64,000 nt of DNA from positions 11,538,748 through 11,602,747 of the forward strand of contig JARWKL010000006.1 in the NCBI GenBank assembly GCA_029961685.1, written 5' to 3'. Under the pieces are notes generated by a model, which did no database searches, was not told the DNA's origin, and was given only the letters and a program-made list of their open reading frames with translations. A program made the position numbers and the translations under genes. Source of the DNA: Aristolochia californica. Lineage: Eukaryota; Streptophyta; Magnoliopsida; Piperales; Aristolochiaceae. Shown piece after piece: positions 1-12,368 of this stretch; within the stretch, counting starts at the first letter, position 1, and each line of letters starts with the position of its first letter.

Positions 1-2935
1 GAAGTGAAAACGCAAATAAATCACAACAAAATGAAAAGTTAAGATGTTATGTATGGAAAAAGTTTAAATCAATAAAAAATGCAAGTAAATAAAATTATCC
101 ACACACCACAAATTAACACAAAAGTTTTGCTATCTAAGTTTGGGAAATCCCACTAGTTCAACCCTAATAACTTGGAATTTTGTAGGAAAGAGATATGTTT
201 GTACACATGTTTTGAAAATGCATAAGCATGCTTAAAACATGTTAAAGATGCAAATGACCTATGGATCCAAACCTTTTAAAGAGAATAAGAAACGCTCATT
301 AAATTCTCAAGTAAACATGCGGTGGGATATTTACCCGAGCAAAAAAAACCATTATTTGGCCCACATACAACAAGCTGACCAAACAATCATAGATGATTGT
401 AAAGTGATTTATCATGAGTAACGGGCAAAATGTTTTTTAAGAAATCACTAATGGATTTGGAGTTAACACTCAGTTTAAAAATACACTGCCTCCCCCTTTT
501 CCCAACGATTGTAAAACCAAATATATAAAAACTAGAAAGAGCTTTCAATTTCTAAAAATTACAGATACTTTTTGGAATTATCTCCCTCTACATTTGTGCA
601 TTGTGCATTTCCATCTTAGATGTATACTTTTTTTGTAAATCAAAACTTGAGTTTCCACTTCCCCTTTATCTCGTAAACGAGAAAAGAGATGAAAACACAA
701 ATAGATCACAAAAAAATGAAACTTTTAGAGTTTATGAATGGAATAAGTTTAAAACAATAACAAATGTGAGTAAATAAAATTTATTCACACTCCAAAAATG
801 AACACAAAACTTTTGCTATCCTAGTTTTTGAAATCCCACTAGTTCAACCCCAATCACTTAATTTTTATAGGAAAGAGATTCATTTCTGCACATGTTTTAA
901 AAATTGATATGCATGCCTGAAACATGTTAAAGATGCAAATGACATATGGATCCAAACCTTTTAAAGAGAATAACAAACACTCATTAAATTCTCAAGTGAA
1001 AATGCAGTGGGATATTTACCCGAGTCAAACAAGCCATTATTTTGCCCACTTACAAAAAGCTGACCTAACAATCATAGATGATTATAAAGGGATTTATCAT
1101 GCGTAATGGGCTATATTCTTGAAAGAAATGACTTATGGAAATGAGTCAACAATCAGTTTAAAAATCCCCCTTTTCCAGATAATTGCAAAACCTAATTTAT
1201 AAAAACTAGAAAGAGTTTACAATCCCTAAAAATTACAGACAATTTTTTGAATTATGTTCCTCTTCATTTGTGCATTCTGCATTTCCAACTTAGATGTATA
1301 CTTTTTTCGTAAATCAAAACTTGAGTTTCCACTTCCCATTCATCTCGTAAACGAGAAAATAGATGAAAACGCAAATAGATCACAACAAAATGAAAATTTT
1401 AGAGTTTATGTGTGGAAAAAGTTTAAAACAATAACAAAAGTAAGTAAAGAAAATTTATTCACACCCCACAAATGAACACTAAAGTTTTGCTATCCAAGTT
1501 TGGGAAATCCCACTAGTTCAACCCTAATAGGTTGGAATTTTATAGGGAAGAGATTAATTTCTACACATGTTTTAAAATGGGTATGTATGCTTGAAACATG
1601 TTAAAGATGCAAATGACCTATGGCTCAGAACCTTTTAAAGAGAAAAACAAACACACATTAAATTCTCAAGTGAACGTTCGGTCGGATATTTACTTGAGTC
1701 GAACAAGCCATTATTTTGCCCACCTACAAAAAGCTGACCTAATAATCATAGATGATTGTAAAGTGATTTTCCATGCGTAAGGGGCTATATTTTTGTAAGA
1801 AATGACTCATGGATGGGGAGTCAACACTTAGTTTAAAAATCCCTCGCCTCCCCTTTTTCCCGATGATTAGAAAACCAAATATGTAAAAACTAGACAGAGT
1901 TTACAATCCCTAAATATTACAGACACTATTTGGAATTATCTCCCACTATATTAGTGCATTGTGCATGTCCATCTTAGATGAATACTTTTTTCTTAAATAA
2001 AAACTTGAGTTTTCACTTCCCCTTCATCTCATAAACGAGAAACGAGATGAAAACGCAAATAGATCACAACAAAATGAAAATTTTAGAGTTTATGCATGGA
2101 AAAAGTTTTAAACAAAAACAAAAGTAAGTAAAGAAAATTTATTCACACAGCACAAATGAACACAAAAGTTATGCTATCCAAGTTTCGGAAATCCCACTAG
2201 TTCAACCCTAATAGCTTGGAATTTTTTAGGAAAGAAATTTATTTCCACAATTTTTTTTAAAAAGGGATATGCATGCTTGAGACATGTTAATGAGAATAAC
2301 CAACGCTCATTAAATTCTCAAATAAACGTGCGGTGGGATATTTACCCGAGTCAAACAAACCATCATTTTGACCAATTACAAAAGCAGACTGAACAATCAT
2401 AGATGATTGTAAAGTGATTTATCATGCTTTAGGGGCTTAAATTTTGTAAGAAATTACGTATAGATTCGGATTCAACACTCAGTTTAAAAATCCCCCGCCT
2501 CCCCCTTTTCCCGACGATTGCAAAACTAAATTTTCAAAAACTAGAAAGAGTTTACTATCCCAAAAAATTATAGACACTTTTTGGAATTATCTCCCTCTAC
2601 ATTTGTGCATTGTGCATTTCCATCTTAGATGTATACTTTTTTCTTAAATAAAAACTTAAGTTTCCACTTCTCCTTCATCTCATAAACGAGAAAAGAGATG
2701 AAAAACACATATAGATGACAACAAAATGAAAATTTTAGAGTTTTTGTATGGAAAAAGTTTAAAACAATAACAAATGTAAGTAAAGAAAAGTTTATTCACA
2801 CACCAAAAATGAACACAAAAGTTTTGCAATCCAACTTTAGGAAATCCCACTAGTTCAGCCCTAATAGCTTGGAATTTTATAGGAAAAAGATTAATTTCTA
2901 CACATGTTTTAAAAATGGATATGCATGCTTGAAAC
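1..2935 (+). repeat. Irregular monomers at the left edge
   Basis: This holds a partial monomer and copies anchored at 239, 924, 1598 and 2284. I could not assign them to a regular higher-order period with the rest of the arm. The copy at 2284 lacks about 34 bp just after its ACATGTTAA box (junction about 2289), which removes its GGATCC site and explains the short 652-bp step to 2936. Confidence 0.8.
669..682. repeat. Nested hairpin, representative left-arm copy
   Basis: TCTCGTAAACGAGA has perfect 5-base arms around TAAA. It overlaps a second possible pairing in which CATCTC, just upstream, pairs with GAGATG about 13 bases later; in this copy the outer arm is TATCTC. Variants keep the inner stem in several ways: TCTCA/TGAGA (8737-8750, 14172-14185, 18216-18229, 20258-20271, 22809-22822, 28825-28838), TCTTG/CAAGA (8052-8065, 31244-31257), and a longer arm ATCTCGT/ACGAGAT (6087-6102, 10777-10792). 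Confidence 0.7.
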
Positions 2936-4981
2936 ATGTTAAAGATGCAAAAGACCAATGAATCCAAACCTTTTAAAGAGAATAACAAACGCTCATTAAA
3001 TTCTCAAGTGAATGTGCGGAGGGATATTTACTCGAGTCATCCAAGCCATTATTTTGCCCACTTACAAAAATCTGACCTAACAGTCATAGACGATTGTAAA
3101 GTGATTTATCATGTAAAATGGACTATATTATTGTAAGAAATGCCTTATGGATAGGGAGTCAACACTCAGTTTAAAAATCCCTCGCCTCCCCCTTTTGACG
3201 ATGATTGAAAAACCTAATATATAAAAACCAGATAGAGTTTACATTCCCTAAAAATTGCAGACAATTTTTCTAATTGTCTCCCTCTACATTTGTGAATTGT
3301 GCATTTCCATCTTAGATGTGTACTTTTTTCTTAAATCAAAACTTGAGTTTCCACTTCCCCTTCATCTCGTAAACGAGAACAGAGATGAAAATGCAAACAG
3401 ATCACAAAATAATGAAAATTTTAGAGTATATGTAAGGAAAAATTTTTAAAAAATAACAAATGTAAGTAAAGAAAAATTTTTCACACAGCACAAATGAACA
3501 CAAAATTTTTACTATCCGAGTTTGGGAATCCCACTAGTTCAACCCTAATAGCTTGGAATTTTATAGGAAACTGATTTATTTCTACACATGTTTTAAAAAT
3601 GGATATCCAGGCCTGAAACATGTTAAAGAAGCAAATGAACTATGGATCAAAACCTTTTAAAGAGAATAACCAACGCTCATTAAATTCTCAAGTGAACGTG
3701 CGGTGGGATATTTTTCGAGTCAAACAAACCATTATTTTGCCTACTTACAAAAAGCTGACCTACCTATCGGAGATGATTGTAAAGTGATTTATGATGCTTA
3801 TCGGGCTATATTTTTGTAAGAAATGACTTGAGGATTGGGAGTCAACACTTAGTTTAAAAATCCTCCGCCTCCCTCTTTTCCCAATGATTGCAAAGCTAAA
3901 TATATAAAAACTAGAAAGAGTTATCCCCAAATAATATAGACAATTTTTTGAATTAACTCCCTCTACATTTGTGCATTGTGCATTTCCATCTTAGATGGAT
4001 AATTTTTTTTTAAATAAAAACTTGAGTTTCCACTTCCCCATCATCTCATAAATGAGAAAAGAGATGAAAACACATATAGATGACAACAAAATGAAAATTT
4101 TAGAGTTTTTGTATTAAAAAAGTTTAAAAAAATAACAAATGTAAGTAAAGAAAAATTTATTCACACACCAAAAATGAACCCAAAAGTTATGCTATCCAAA
4201 TTTAGGAAATCCCACTAGTTCAGCCCTAATAGCTTGGAATTTTATAGGAAAGAGATTCATTCCTACACATGTTTTAAAAATGGATATGCATGCTTGAAAC
4301 ATGTTAAAGATGCAAATGACCTATGTATCCAAACCTTTTAAAGAGAATAACAAACGCTCATTAAATTCTCGAGTGAACGTGTAGTGGGATATTTACTCGA
4401 TCCGAACAAACCATTATTTTGCCCACTTACAAAAAGCTGACCTAACAATCATAGACGATTGTAAAGTGATTTATCATGCGAAATGGACTTTATTTTTGTT
4501 AGAAATGATTTATGGATAGGGAGTCAACACTCAATTTAAAAATCCCTCGTCTCCCCCTTTGCACGACGATTGCAAAACCTAATATATAAAAACCACATAG
4601 AGTTTACATTCCATAAAAATTGCAGACACTTTTTCTAATTATCTCCCACTACATTTGTGTATTATGCATTTCCATTTTAGATGTATACTTTTTCTTAATT
4701 CAAAACTTGAGTTTCCACTTCCCCTTCATCTCGTAAACGAGAAAAGAGATGAAAACGCAAATAGATCACAAAAAAATGAAAATTTTAGAGTATATGTTTG
4801 GAAAAAGTTTAAAACAAAAAAAATGTAAGTAACGAAAATTTATTCACACACCAAAAATGAACACAAAAGTTTTACTATCCAAGTTTGGGAATCCACTAGT
4901 TCAACCCTAATAGCTTGGAATTTTATAAGAAAGAGATTTATTTCTACACATGTTTTAAAAACGGATATCCATGCTTGAAAC
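2936..4981 (+). repeat. Dimeric B-A subfamily block
   Basis: Monomers at 2936 and 4301 (type B) share CCAGATAGAG or CCACATAGAG, GTGATTTATCATG followed by AAATGGACT, and CTTTTTCTAATTATC or close versions. Monomers at 3620 and 4982 (type A) share GGATATCCA, AAAGAAGCAAATGA and the collapsed string GAGTTATCCC. B and A alternate with a period of about 1363 bp (2936 to 4301, 3620 to 4982). The same pair recurs at 8308 and 8991. Confidence 0.75.
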
Positions 4982-6540
4982 AAGTTAAAGAAACAAATGA
5001 CCTATAGATCCAAACCTTTTAAAGAGAATAACCAACGCTCAAAATTCTCAAGTGAACGTTCGGTGGCATATTTACCCGAGTCAAACTAGCCATTATTTTG
5101 CCTACTTACAAAAAGCTGACCTACCAATCGTAGATGATTGTAAAGTGATTTATGATGCGTAACAGTCTATATTTTTGTAAGAAATGACTTGAGGATTGGG
5201 AGTAAACACTCAGTTTAAAAATCCCCCGCGTCCCACATTTCCCAATGATTGCAAAGCCAAATATATAAGAACTAGAAAGAGTTATCCCTAAATATTATAG
5301 ACAATTTTTGGAATTAACTCCCTCTATATTTGTGCATTGTGCATTTCCATCTTAGATGGATACTTTTTTTCTTAAATTAAAACTTGAGTTTGCACTTCCC
5401 CTTCATCTCGTAAACGTGAAAAGAGATGAGAACGCAAATAGACCACAACAAAATAAAAATTTTAGAGTTTATGCATGGAAAATGTTTAAAAAAAAAAAAT
5501 GTAAGGAAAGAATATTTATTCACACACCACAAATGAACACAAAAGTTTTGCTACCCAAGTTGGGGAAATCCCAGAAGTTCACCCCTAATCGCTTGGAATT
5601 TTAGACGAAAGAGATTCATTTCTACACATGTTTTAAAAATGGATATGCATGCAGGAAACATGTCAAAGATGAAAATGACCTATGGATCCAAACCTTTAAA
5701 AGAGAATAACAAACGCTCATTAAATTCTCATGTCAACGTGCAGCGGGATATTTACAAGAGTTAAACAAGCCATCATTTAGCCCACTTAAAAAAGTTGACC
5801 TAACAATCATAGATGATTGTAAAGTGATTTAAAATGAGTAATGGGCTATATTTTTGTAAGAAATGACATATGGATTGGGAGCCAACACATAGTTTAAAAA
5901 TCCCCCGCCTCTCCCTTTTCCCGTCGATTGCAAAACCTAATATATAAACAAAAGAAAGAGTTTTCAATCCCTAAAAACTACAGTCAATTTTTGGGTTTAT
6001 CTCCCTCAACATTTCTGCAATGTGCATTTCCATCTTTGATGTATACTTTTTTCTTAAATCAAAACATGAGTTTCAACTTCTCCTTTATCTCGTCAACGAG
6101 ATAAGAGATGAAAACGCAAGAAAAGTTTGAAACAATAACAAATGTAATTAAAGAAAATTTATTCACACACCACAAATGAACACTAAAGTTTTGGTATCCA
6201 AGTTTAGGAAATCCCACTAGTTCAACCCTAATAGCTTGGAATTTTATAGGAAAGTGATTTACTTCTACACATGTTTTATAAATAGATATGCATGCTTAAA
6301 CATGTTAAAGATGAAAATGACCTATGGATCCAAACCTTTTAAAGAGAATAACAAACGCTCATTAAATTCTCAATTGAATGTGCGGTGGGATATTTACCTG
6401 AGTCAAGCCATTATTTTGCCCCCTCACAAAAAGCTGACCTAACAATCATAGATGATTGTAAAGTGATTTATCATGCATAATGGGCTATATTTTTGTAAGA
6501 AATGACTTATAGATTGGGACTCAACACTCAATTTAAAAAT

Positions 6541-6561
6541 CCCCCGCCTCCCCCTTTTCCC
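6541..6561 (+). repeat. C-rich tract (G-rich on the minus strand), representative left-arm copy
   Basis: The tract reads C5-G-CC-T-C5-T4-C3 on the plus strand. It is the only clearly G+C-rich element in the monomer and lies about 220 bp after GGATCC. The complementary strand has G runs of 3, 5, 2 and 5 separated by 1-4 bases. That fits a two-quartet quadruplex pattern, or a three-quartet one only if a bulge is allowed. Nearly every monomer keeps it; length and interruptions vary. Confidence 0.75.
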
Positions 6562-9272
6562 GACGATTGCAAAACCTAATATATAAAAACTAGAAAAAGT
6601 TTACAATCCCTAAAAATTACAGACACTTTTTGGAATTATCTTCTTCTACATTTTTGTATTGTGCACTTCCATGTTAGATGTATACTTTTTTTTGAAATCA
6701 AAACTTGAGTTTCCACTTCCCCTTCATCTCGTAAACGAGAAAAGAGATGAAAACGCAAATAGATCACAACAAAATAAAAATTTTAGAGGTGAGTATGGAA
6801 AATATTTATTCACACACCACAAATGAGCACAAAAGTTTTACTATCCAAGTTTGGGAAATCCTACTAGTTCAACCCTAATAGCTTGAAATTTTATAGGAAA
6901 GATATTAATTTCTACACATGTTTTGAAAATGGATATGTATGCCTGAAACATGTTAAACATGCAAATGACCTATGGATCCATACCTTTTAAAGAGAATAAC
7001 AAACGCTCCTTAAATTCTCAAGTGAACGTGCGATGGGATATTTACCTGAGTAAAAAAAGCCATTATTTTGCCCACTTACAAAAAGTTGACCTAATAATCA
7101 TAAATGATGGTAAAGTGATTTATCATGCGTAACGGGCAATTTTTTTTAAAGAAATGACTTATGGATTGGGAGTCAACACTCAGTTTAAAAATACCCCCCC
7201 TCCCCCTTTTCTCGACGATTCCAAAAACTAATATATAAAAACTAAAAAGATTTTACCATCCATAAAAAACTACAGAGACTTTTTTGGAATTATCTCCCTC
7301 AACATTTGTTCATTGTGCATTTTCATCTAAGATTTATACTTTTTTATTAAATAAAAACTTAAGTTTCCACTTCCGCTTCATCTTGAAAACGAGAAAAGAG
7401 AAGAAAACACAAATAGATCAAAACGAAATGAAAATTTTAGAGGTTATGTATGGAAAAAGTTTAAAACAAGAACAAATGCAAGTAAAGAAAATTTATTCAC
7501 ACAACACAAATGAACACAATAGTTTGGCTATCCATGTTAGGGAAATCCCACTAGTTCAACCCTAATTGCTTGGAATTTTATAGGAAAGAGATTAATTTCT
7601 TCACATCTTTTGAAAATGGATATGCATGCTTGAAACAAATGACCTATGGATCTGAACCTTTTAAAGAGACTAACAAACGCTCATTAAATTTTCAAGTGAA
7701 CGTGCGGTGGGATATTCAACCGAGTAAAAAAAGCCATTATTTTGACCACTTACAAAAAGCAAAATTAACAATAAGAGTTGTTTGTAAAGTGATTTATCAT
7801 TCGTAACAGGAAATTTTTTTGAAATAAATGACTTATGGATTGGAGTCAACAATCAGTATAAAAATCCTCCACCTCCCCCTTTTCCCGATAAATGCAAAAC
7901 CTAATATATAAAAATTAGAAAGAGTTTACAATCCCAAAAAATTATAGACAATTTTTGGAATTATCTCCATCATCATTTGTCCATTGTGCATTTCCATCTT
8001 AGATGTGTACTTTTTTCTTAAATCAAAACTTGAGTCTCCACTTCCCCTTAATCTTGTAAACAAGAAGAGAGATGAAAATGTAAATAGATCACAACAAAAT
8101 GAAAATTTTAGAGTTTATGTATGGAAATTTTTTTAAAAAATAAAAAATTTAAGTGAAGAAAATTTATTCACACACCACAAATGAACACAAAAGATTTGCT
8201 TTCCAAGTTTGGGAAATCCCACTAGTTCAACCCTAATAGCTTGGAATTTTATTGGAAAAAGATTCATTTCTACACATGTTTTAAAAGTGGATATGCATGC
8301 TTGAAACATGTTAAAGATGCAAATGACCTATGGATCCAAACCTTTTAAAGAAAATAACAAACGTTCATTAAATTCTCAAGTGAACGTGCAGTGTGAAATT
8401 TACTCGAGTCAAACAAGCCATTATGTTGCCCACTTACAAAAAACAGACCTAACAATCTTAGACGATTGTAAAGTGATTTATCATGCAAAATGGACAATAT
8501 TTTTGTTTGAAATGACATATGGATAGGGAGTCAACACTCAGTTTAAAAATCCCTCGCCTCCCCCTGTTCAAGACGATTGCAAAACCTAATATATAAAAAC
8601 CAGATAGAGTTTACATTCCCTAAAAATTGTAGACACTTTTTCTAATTATCTCCCTCTACATTTGTGCATTGTGCATTTCCATCTTAGATGTATACTTTTC
8701 TCTTAAATCAAAACTTGAGTTTCCACTTCCCCTTCATCTCATAAATGAGAAAAGAGATGAAAACAAAAACAGATCACAAAAAAAAGAAAATTTTAGAGTA
8801 TATGTATGGAAAAAGTTTAAAACAAAAACAAATGTAAGTAAATAAAATTTTTTCACACTCCACAAATGAACACAAAAGTTTTACTATCCAAGTTTGGGAA
8901 TCCCACTAGTTCAACCCTAATAGCTTGGAATTTTATAGGAAGAGATTAATTTCTACACATGTTTTAAAAATAGATATCCATGCTTGAAACTTGTTAAAGA
9001 AGCAAATGACCTATGGATCAAAACCTTTTAAAGAGAATAACCAACGCTCATTAAATTCACAAGTGAACGTGCGGTGGGATATTTTCCTGAGTCAAACAAG
9101 CCATTATTTTGCCTACTTACAAAAAGTTGACCTACCTATCGTAGATGATTGTAAAGTGATTTATGATGCGTATCGGGCTATATTTTTGTACGAAATGACT
9201 TGAGGATTGGGAGTCAACACTCATTTTAAAAATCCCCCGCCTCCCTCTTTTCCCAATGATTGCAAAGCCAAA

Positions 9273-9282
9273 TATATAAAAA
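9273..9282 (+). promoter_or_regulatory. TATA-like box, representative copy
   Basis: TATATAAAAA lies about 20 bp after the C-rich tract (9234-9254) and recurs at this position in most monomers. The order GC-rich tract then TATA box resembles a core promoter, but in A+T-rich DNA such a box is expected by chance and there is no gene downstream. It may at most be a start for satellite transcripts. Confidence 0.25.
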
Positions 9283-9672
9283 CTAGAAAGAGTTATCCCT
9301 AAATATTACAGACAATTTTGGGAATTAACTCCCTCTACATTTGTGCATTGTGTATTTCCATCTTAGATGGATAATTTTTTCTTAAATAAAAACTTGATTT
9401 TCCACTTCTCCATCATCTCGTAAATGAGAAAAGAGATGAAAACACATATAGATGACAACAAAATGAAAATTTTAGAGTTTTTGTATGGAAAAAGTTTAAA
9501 ACAATAAAAAATATAAGTAAAGAAAAGTTTATTCACACACCAAAAATGAACCCAAAAGTTTTTCTATCCAAGTTTAGGAAATCCCACTAGTTCAGCCCTA
9601 ATAGCTTGGAATTTTATAGGCAAGTGATTCATTTCTACACATGTTTTAAAAATGGATATCCATGCTTGAAAC

Positions 9673-12368
9673 ATGTTAAAGATGCAAATGACCAATGGAT
9701 CCAAACCTTTTAAAGAGAATAGCCAACGCTCATTAAATTCTCAAGTGAAACGTGCGGTGGAATATTTACCCGAGTCAAACAAGCCATTATTTTGCCTACT
9801 TACAAAAAGCTGATCTACCTATCGTAGATGATTGTAAAGTGATTTATGATGCGTATCAGGCTATATTTTTGTAAGAAATGACTTGAGGATTGGGAGTCAA
9901 CACTCAGTTTAAAAATCCCCCGCCTCCCACTTTTCCCAACGAATTCAAAGCCAAATATATAAAAACTAGAAAGAGTTATCCCTAAATATTATCGACAATT
10001 TTTGAATTAACTCCCTCTACATTTGTGCATTGTGCATTTCTATCTTAGATGGCTACCTTTTTCTTAAACAAAAACTTGAGTTTGCACTTCCCCTTCATCT
10101 CGTAAACATGAAAAGAGATGAGAACACAAATAGATCACAACAAAATGAAAATTTTAGAGTTTATGCATGAAAAATGTTTAAAAAAAAAATGTAAGGAAAT
10201 AATATTTATTCACACACCACAAATTAACACAAAATTTTGCTACCCAAGTTAGGAAAATCCCACAAGTTCACCCCTCATCGCTTAGAATTTTAGAGGAAAG
10301 AGATTCATTTCTACACATGTTTTAAAAATGGATATGCATGCAGGAAACATGTTAAAGATGAAAATGACCTGTGGATCCAAACCTTTTAAAGAGAATAACA
10401 AACGCTCATTAAATTCTCAAGTCAATGTGCAGTGGGATATTTACAAGAGTTAAACAAGCCATCATTTAGCCCACTTACAAAAAGCTGACCTAACAATCAT
10501 TGATGATTGTAAAGTGATTTAAAATGAGTAATGGGCTATATTTTTGTAAGAAAGGACATATGGATTGGGAGTCAACACTCAGTTTAAAAATCCCCCGCCT
10601 CCCCCTTTTCCCGTCGATTGCAAAACCTAATATATAAACACAACAAAGAGTTTGCAATCCTTAAAAATTACAGTCACTTTTTGGGTTTATCTCCCTCAAC
10701 ATTTCTGCAATGTGCATTTCCATCTTAGATGTATACTTTTTTCTTAAATCAAAACATGAGTTTCAACTTCCCTTTTATCTCGTCAACGAGATAAGAGATG
10801 AAAACGCAAGTAGATCACAACAAAATAAAAATTTTAGAGTTTATGTACGGAAAAAGTTTAAAACAATAACAAATGTATGTAAAGAAAATTTATTCACACA
10901 CCACAAATGAACACTAAAGTTTTCGTATCCAAGTTTAGGAAATCCCACTAGTTCAACCATAATAGCTTGGAATTTTATAGGAAAGTGATTCACTTCTATG
11001 CATGTTTTATAAATAGATATGCATGCTTAAACTTGTTAAAGATGAAAATGACCTATGGATCCAAACCTTTTAAAGAGAACAACAAACACTCATTAAATTC
11101 TCAATTGAATGTGCAGTGGGATATTTACCTGAGTCAAACAACCCATTATTTTGCCCCCTTACAAAAAGCTAACCTAATAATCATAGATGATTGTAAAGTG
11201 ATTTATCATGCATAATGGGCTATATTTTTGTAAGAAATGACTTATGGATTGGGATTCAACACTCAGTTTAAAAATCCCCCGCCTACCCCTTTTCCCGACG
11301 ATTGCTAAACCTATTATATAAAAACTAGAAAAATTTTACAATCCCTAAAAATTACAGACACTTTTTGGAATTATCATCTTCTACATTTGTGCGTTGTTCA
11401 TTTCCATGTTAGATGTATACTTTTTTCTGAAACCAAAACTTGAGTTTCCACTTCCCCTTTATCTCGTAAACGAGAAAAGAGATGAAAACGCAAATAGATC
11501 ACAACAAAATAAAAATTTTAGCGGTGAGTATGGAAAAAAATTATTCACACACCACAAATGAACCCAAAATTTTTACTATCCAAGTTTGGGAAATCCCACT
11601 AGTTCAACCCTAATAGCTTGGAATTTTATAGGAAAGATATTAATTTCTACACATGTTTTGAAAATGGATATGCATGCCTGAAACATGTTAAACATTCAAA
11701 TGACCTATGGATCCATACCTTTCAAAGAGAATAACAAACACTCCTTAAATTCTCAAGTGAACGTGCGGTGGGATATTTACCCGAGTAAAAAAAGCCATTA
11801 TTTTGCCTACTTACAAAAAGCTGACCTAACAATTATAGATGATTTTAAAGTGATTTATCATGCGTAACGGGCAATTTTTTTTAAAGAAATGACTTATGGA
11901 TTGGGAGTCAACACTCAGTTTAAAAATACCCCGCCTCCCCCATTTCCCGACGATTGCAAAATCTAATAAATAAAAACTAGAAAGAGTTTACAATCCCTAA
12001 AAATTACAGACCCTTTTTGGAATGAGCTCCCACTAAATTTGTGCATTGTACACTTCCATCTTAGATGTAAACTTTTTTCTTCAATCAAAACTTGAGTTTC
12101 CACTTCCCCTTCATCTCATAAACGAGAAAAAAATGAAAACGCAAATAGATCACAACAAAATGAAAATTTTTGAGTTTATGTATGGAAAAAGTTTAAAACA
12201 ATAACAAACGTAAGTAAAGAAAATTTATTCACACACCACATATGAATACAAAAGTTTTGCTATCCAAATTTTGGAAATCCCACTAGTTAAACCCTAATGG
12301 CTCGGAATTTTATTGGAAAGAGATTTATTTCTACCCATATTTTAAAAATGAATATGCATGCTTGAAAC
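9673..12368 (+). repeat. 7-monomer higher-order repeat, second copy (partial)
   Basis: Monomers at 9673, 10349 (C), 11033 (D) and 11685 (E) correspond to 4982, 5660, 6302 and 6950 at offsets of 4691, 4689, 4731 and 4735 bp. The match covers small indels and substitutions, not only length. After E the array changes to the H-G type of the next block, so this copy is cut off after about four units. The 9673 copy directly follows another A-type copy (8991) and carries a B-like lead-in, as if one B-A boundary had been lost by unequal crossing over. Confidence 0.75.

Larger units (their letters stand above)
4982..9672 (+). repeat. 7-monomer higher-order repeat, first copy
   Basis: Monomers at 4982 (A), 5660 (C), 6302 (D), 6950 (E), 7636 (F), 8308 (B) and 8991 (A). 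Diagnostic features recur 4687-4735 bp later: CAGGAAACATG in C (5653 and 10341), a run of A followed by TGTAAGGAAA (about 5485 and 10180), the palindrome ATCTCGTCAACGAGAT (6087-6102 and 10777-10792), and the TTAG-GGTGAGTATGG deletion in D (about 6785 and 11519). Monomer 7636 lacks 12 bp of the anchor box. The sequence before 6302 lacks about 42 bp at 6118-6121, which the second copy retains, so the deletion followed the duplication or the second copy was converted. Confidence 0.8.

Noticed and set aside
150..175. ACCCTAA inside TCAACCCTAATAG, resembling the plant telomere repeat CCCTAAA
   Set aside because: Only one partial unit per monomer, never in tandem, so it is no evidence of telomeric DNA.
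239..421. Recurring 60-residue open frames (MLKMQMTYGS...) as genes
   Set aside because: They repeat with the monomer in both arms, are often broken by stops or frameshifts, match no family I recognise, and change as freely at coding as at silent positions.
2680..2988. 102-residue reverse-strand open frame
   Set aside because: It covers the same satellite sequence antisense and spans ordinary monomer landmarks. Neighbouring monomers do not keep it open.
5050..5090. Possible CENP-B box in ACGTTCGGTGG
   Set aside because: Only the TTCG and CGG-like parts are present and the spacing does not fit the NTTCGNNNNANNCGGGN pattern.
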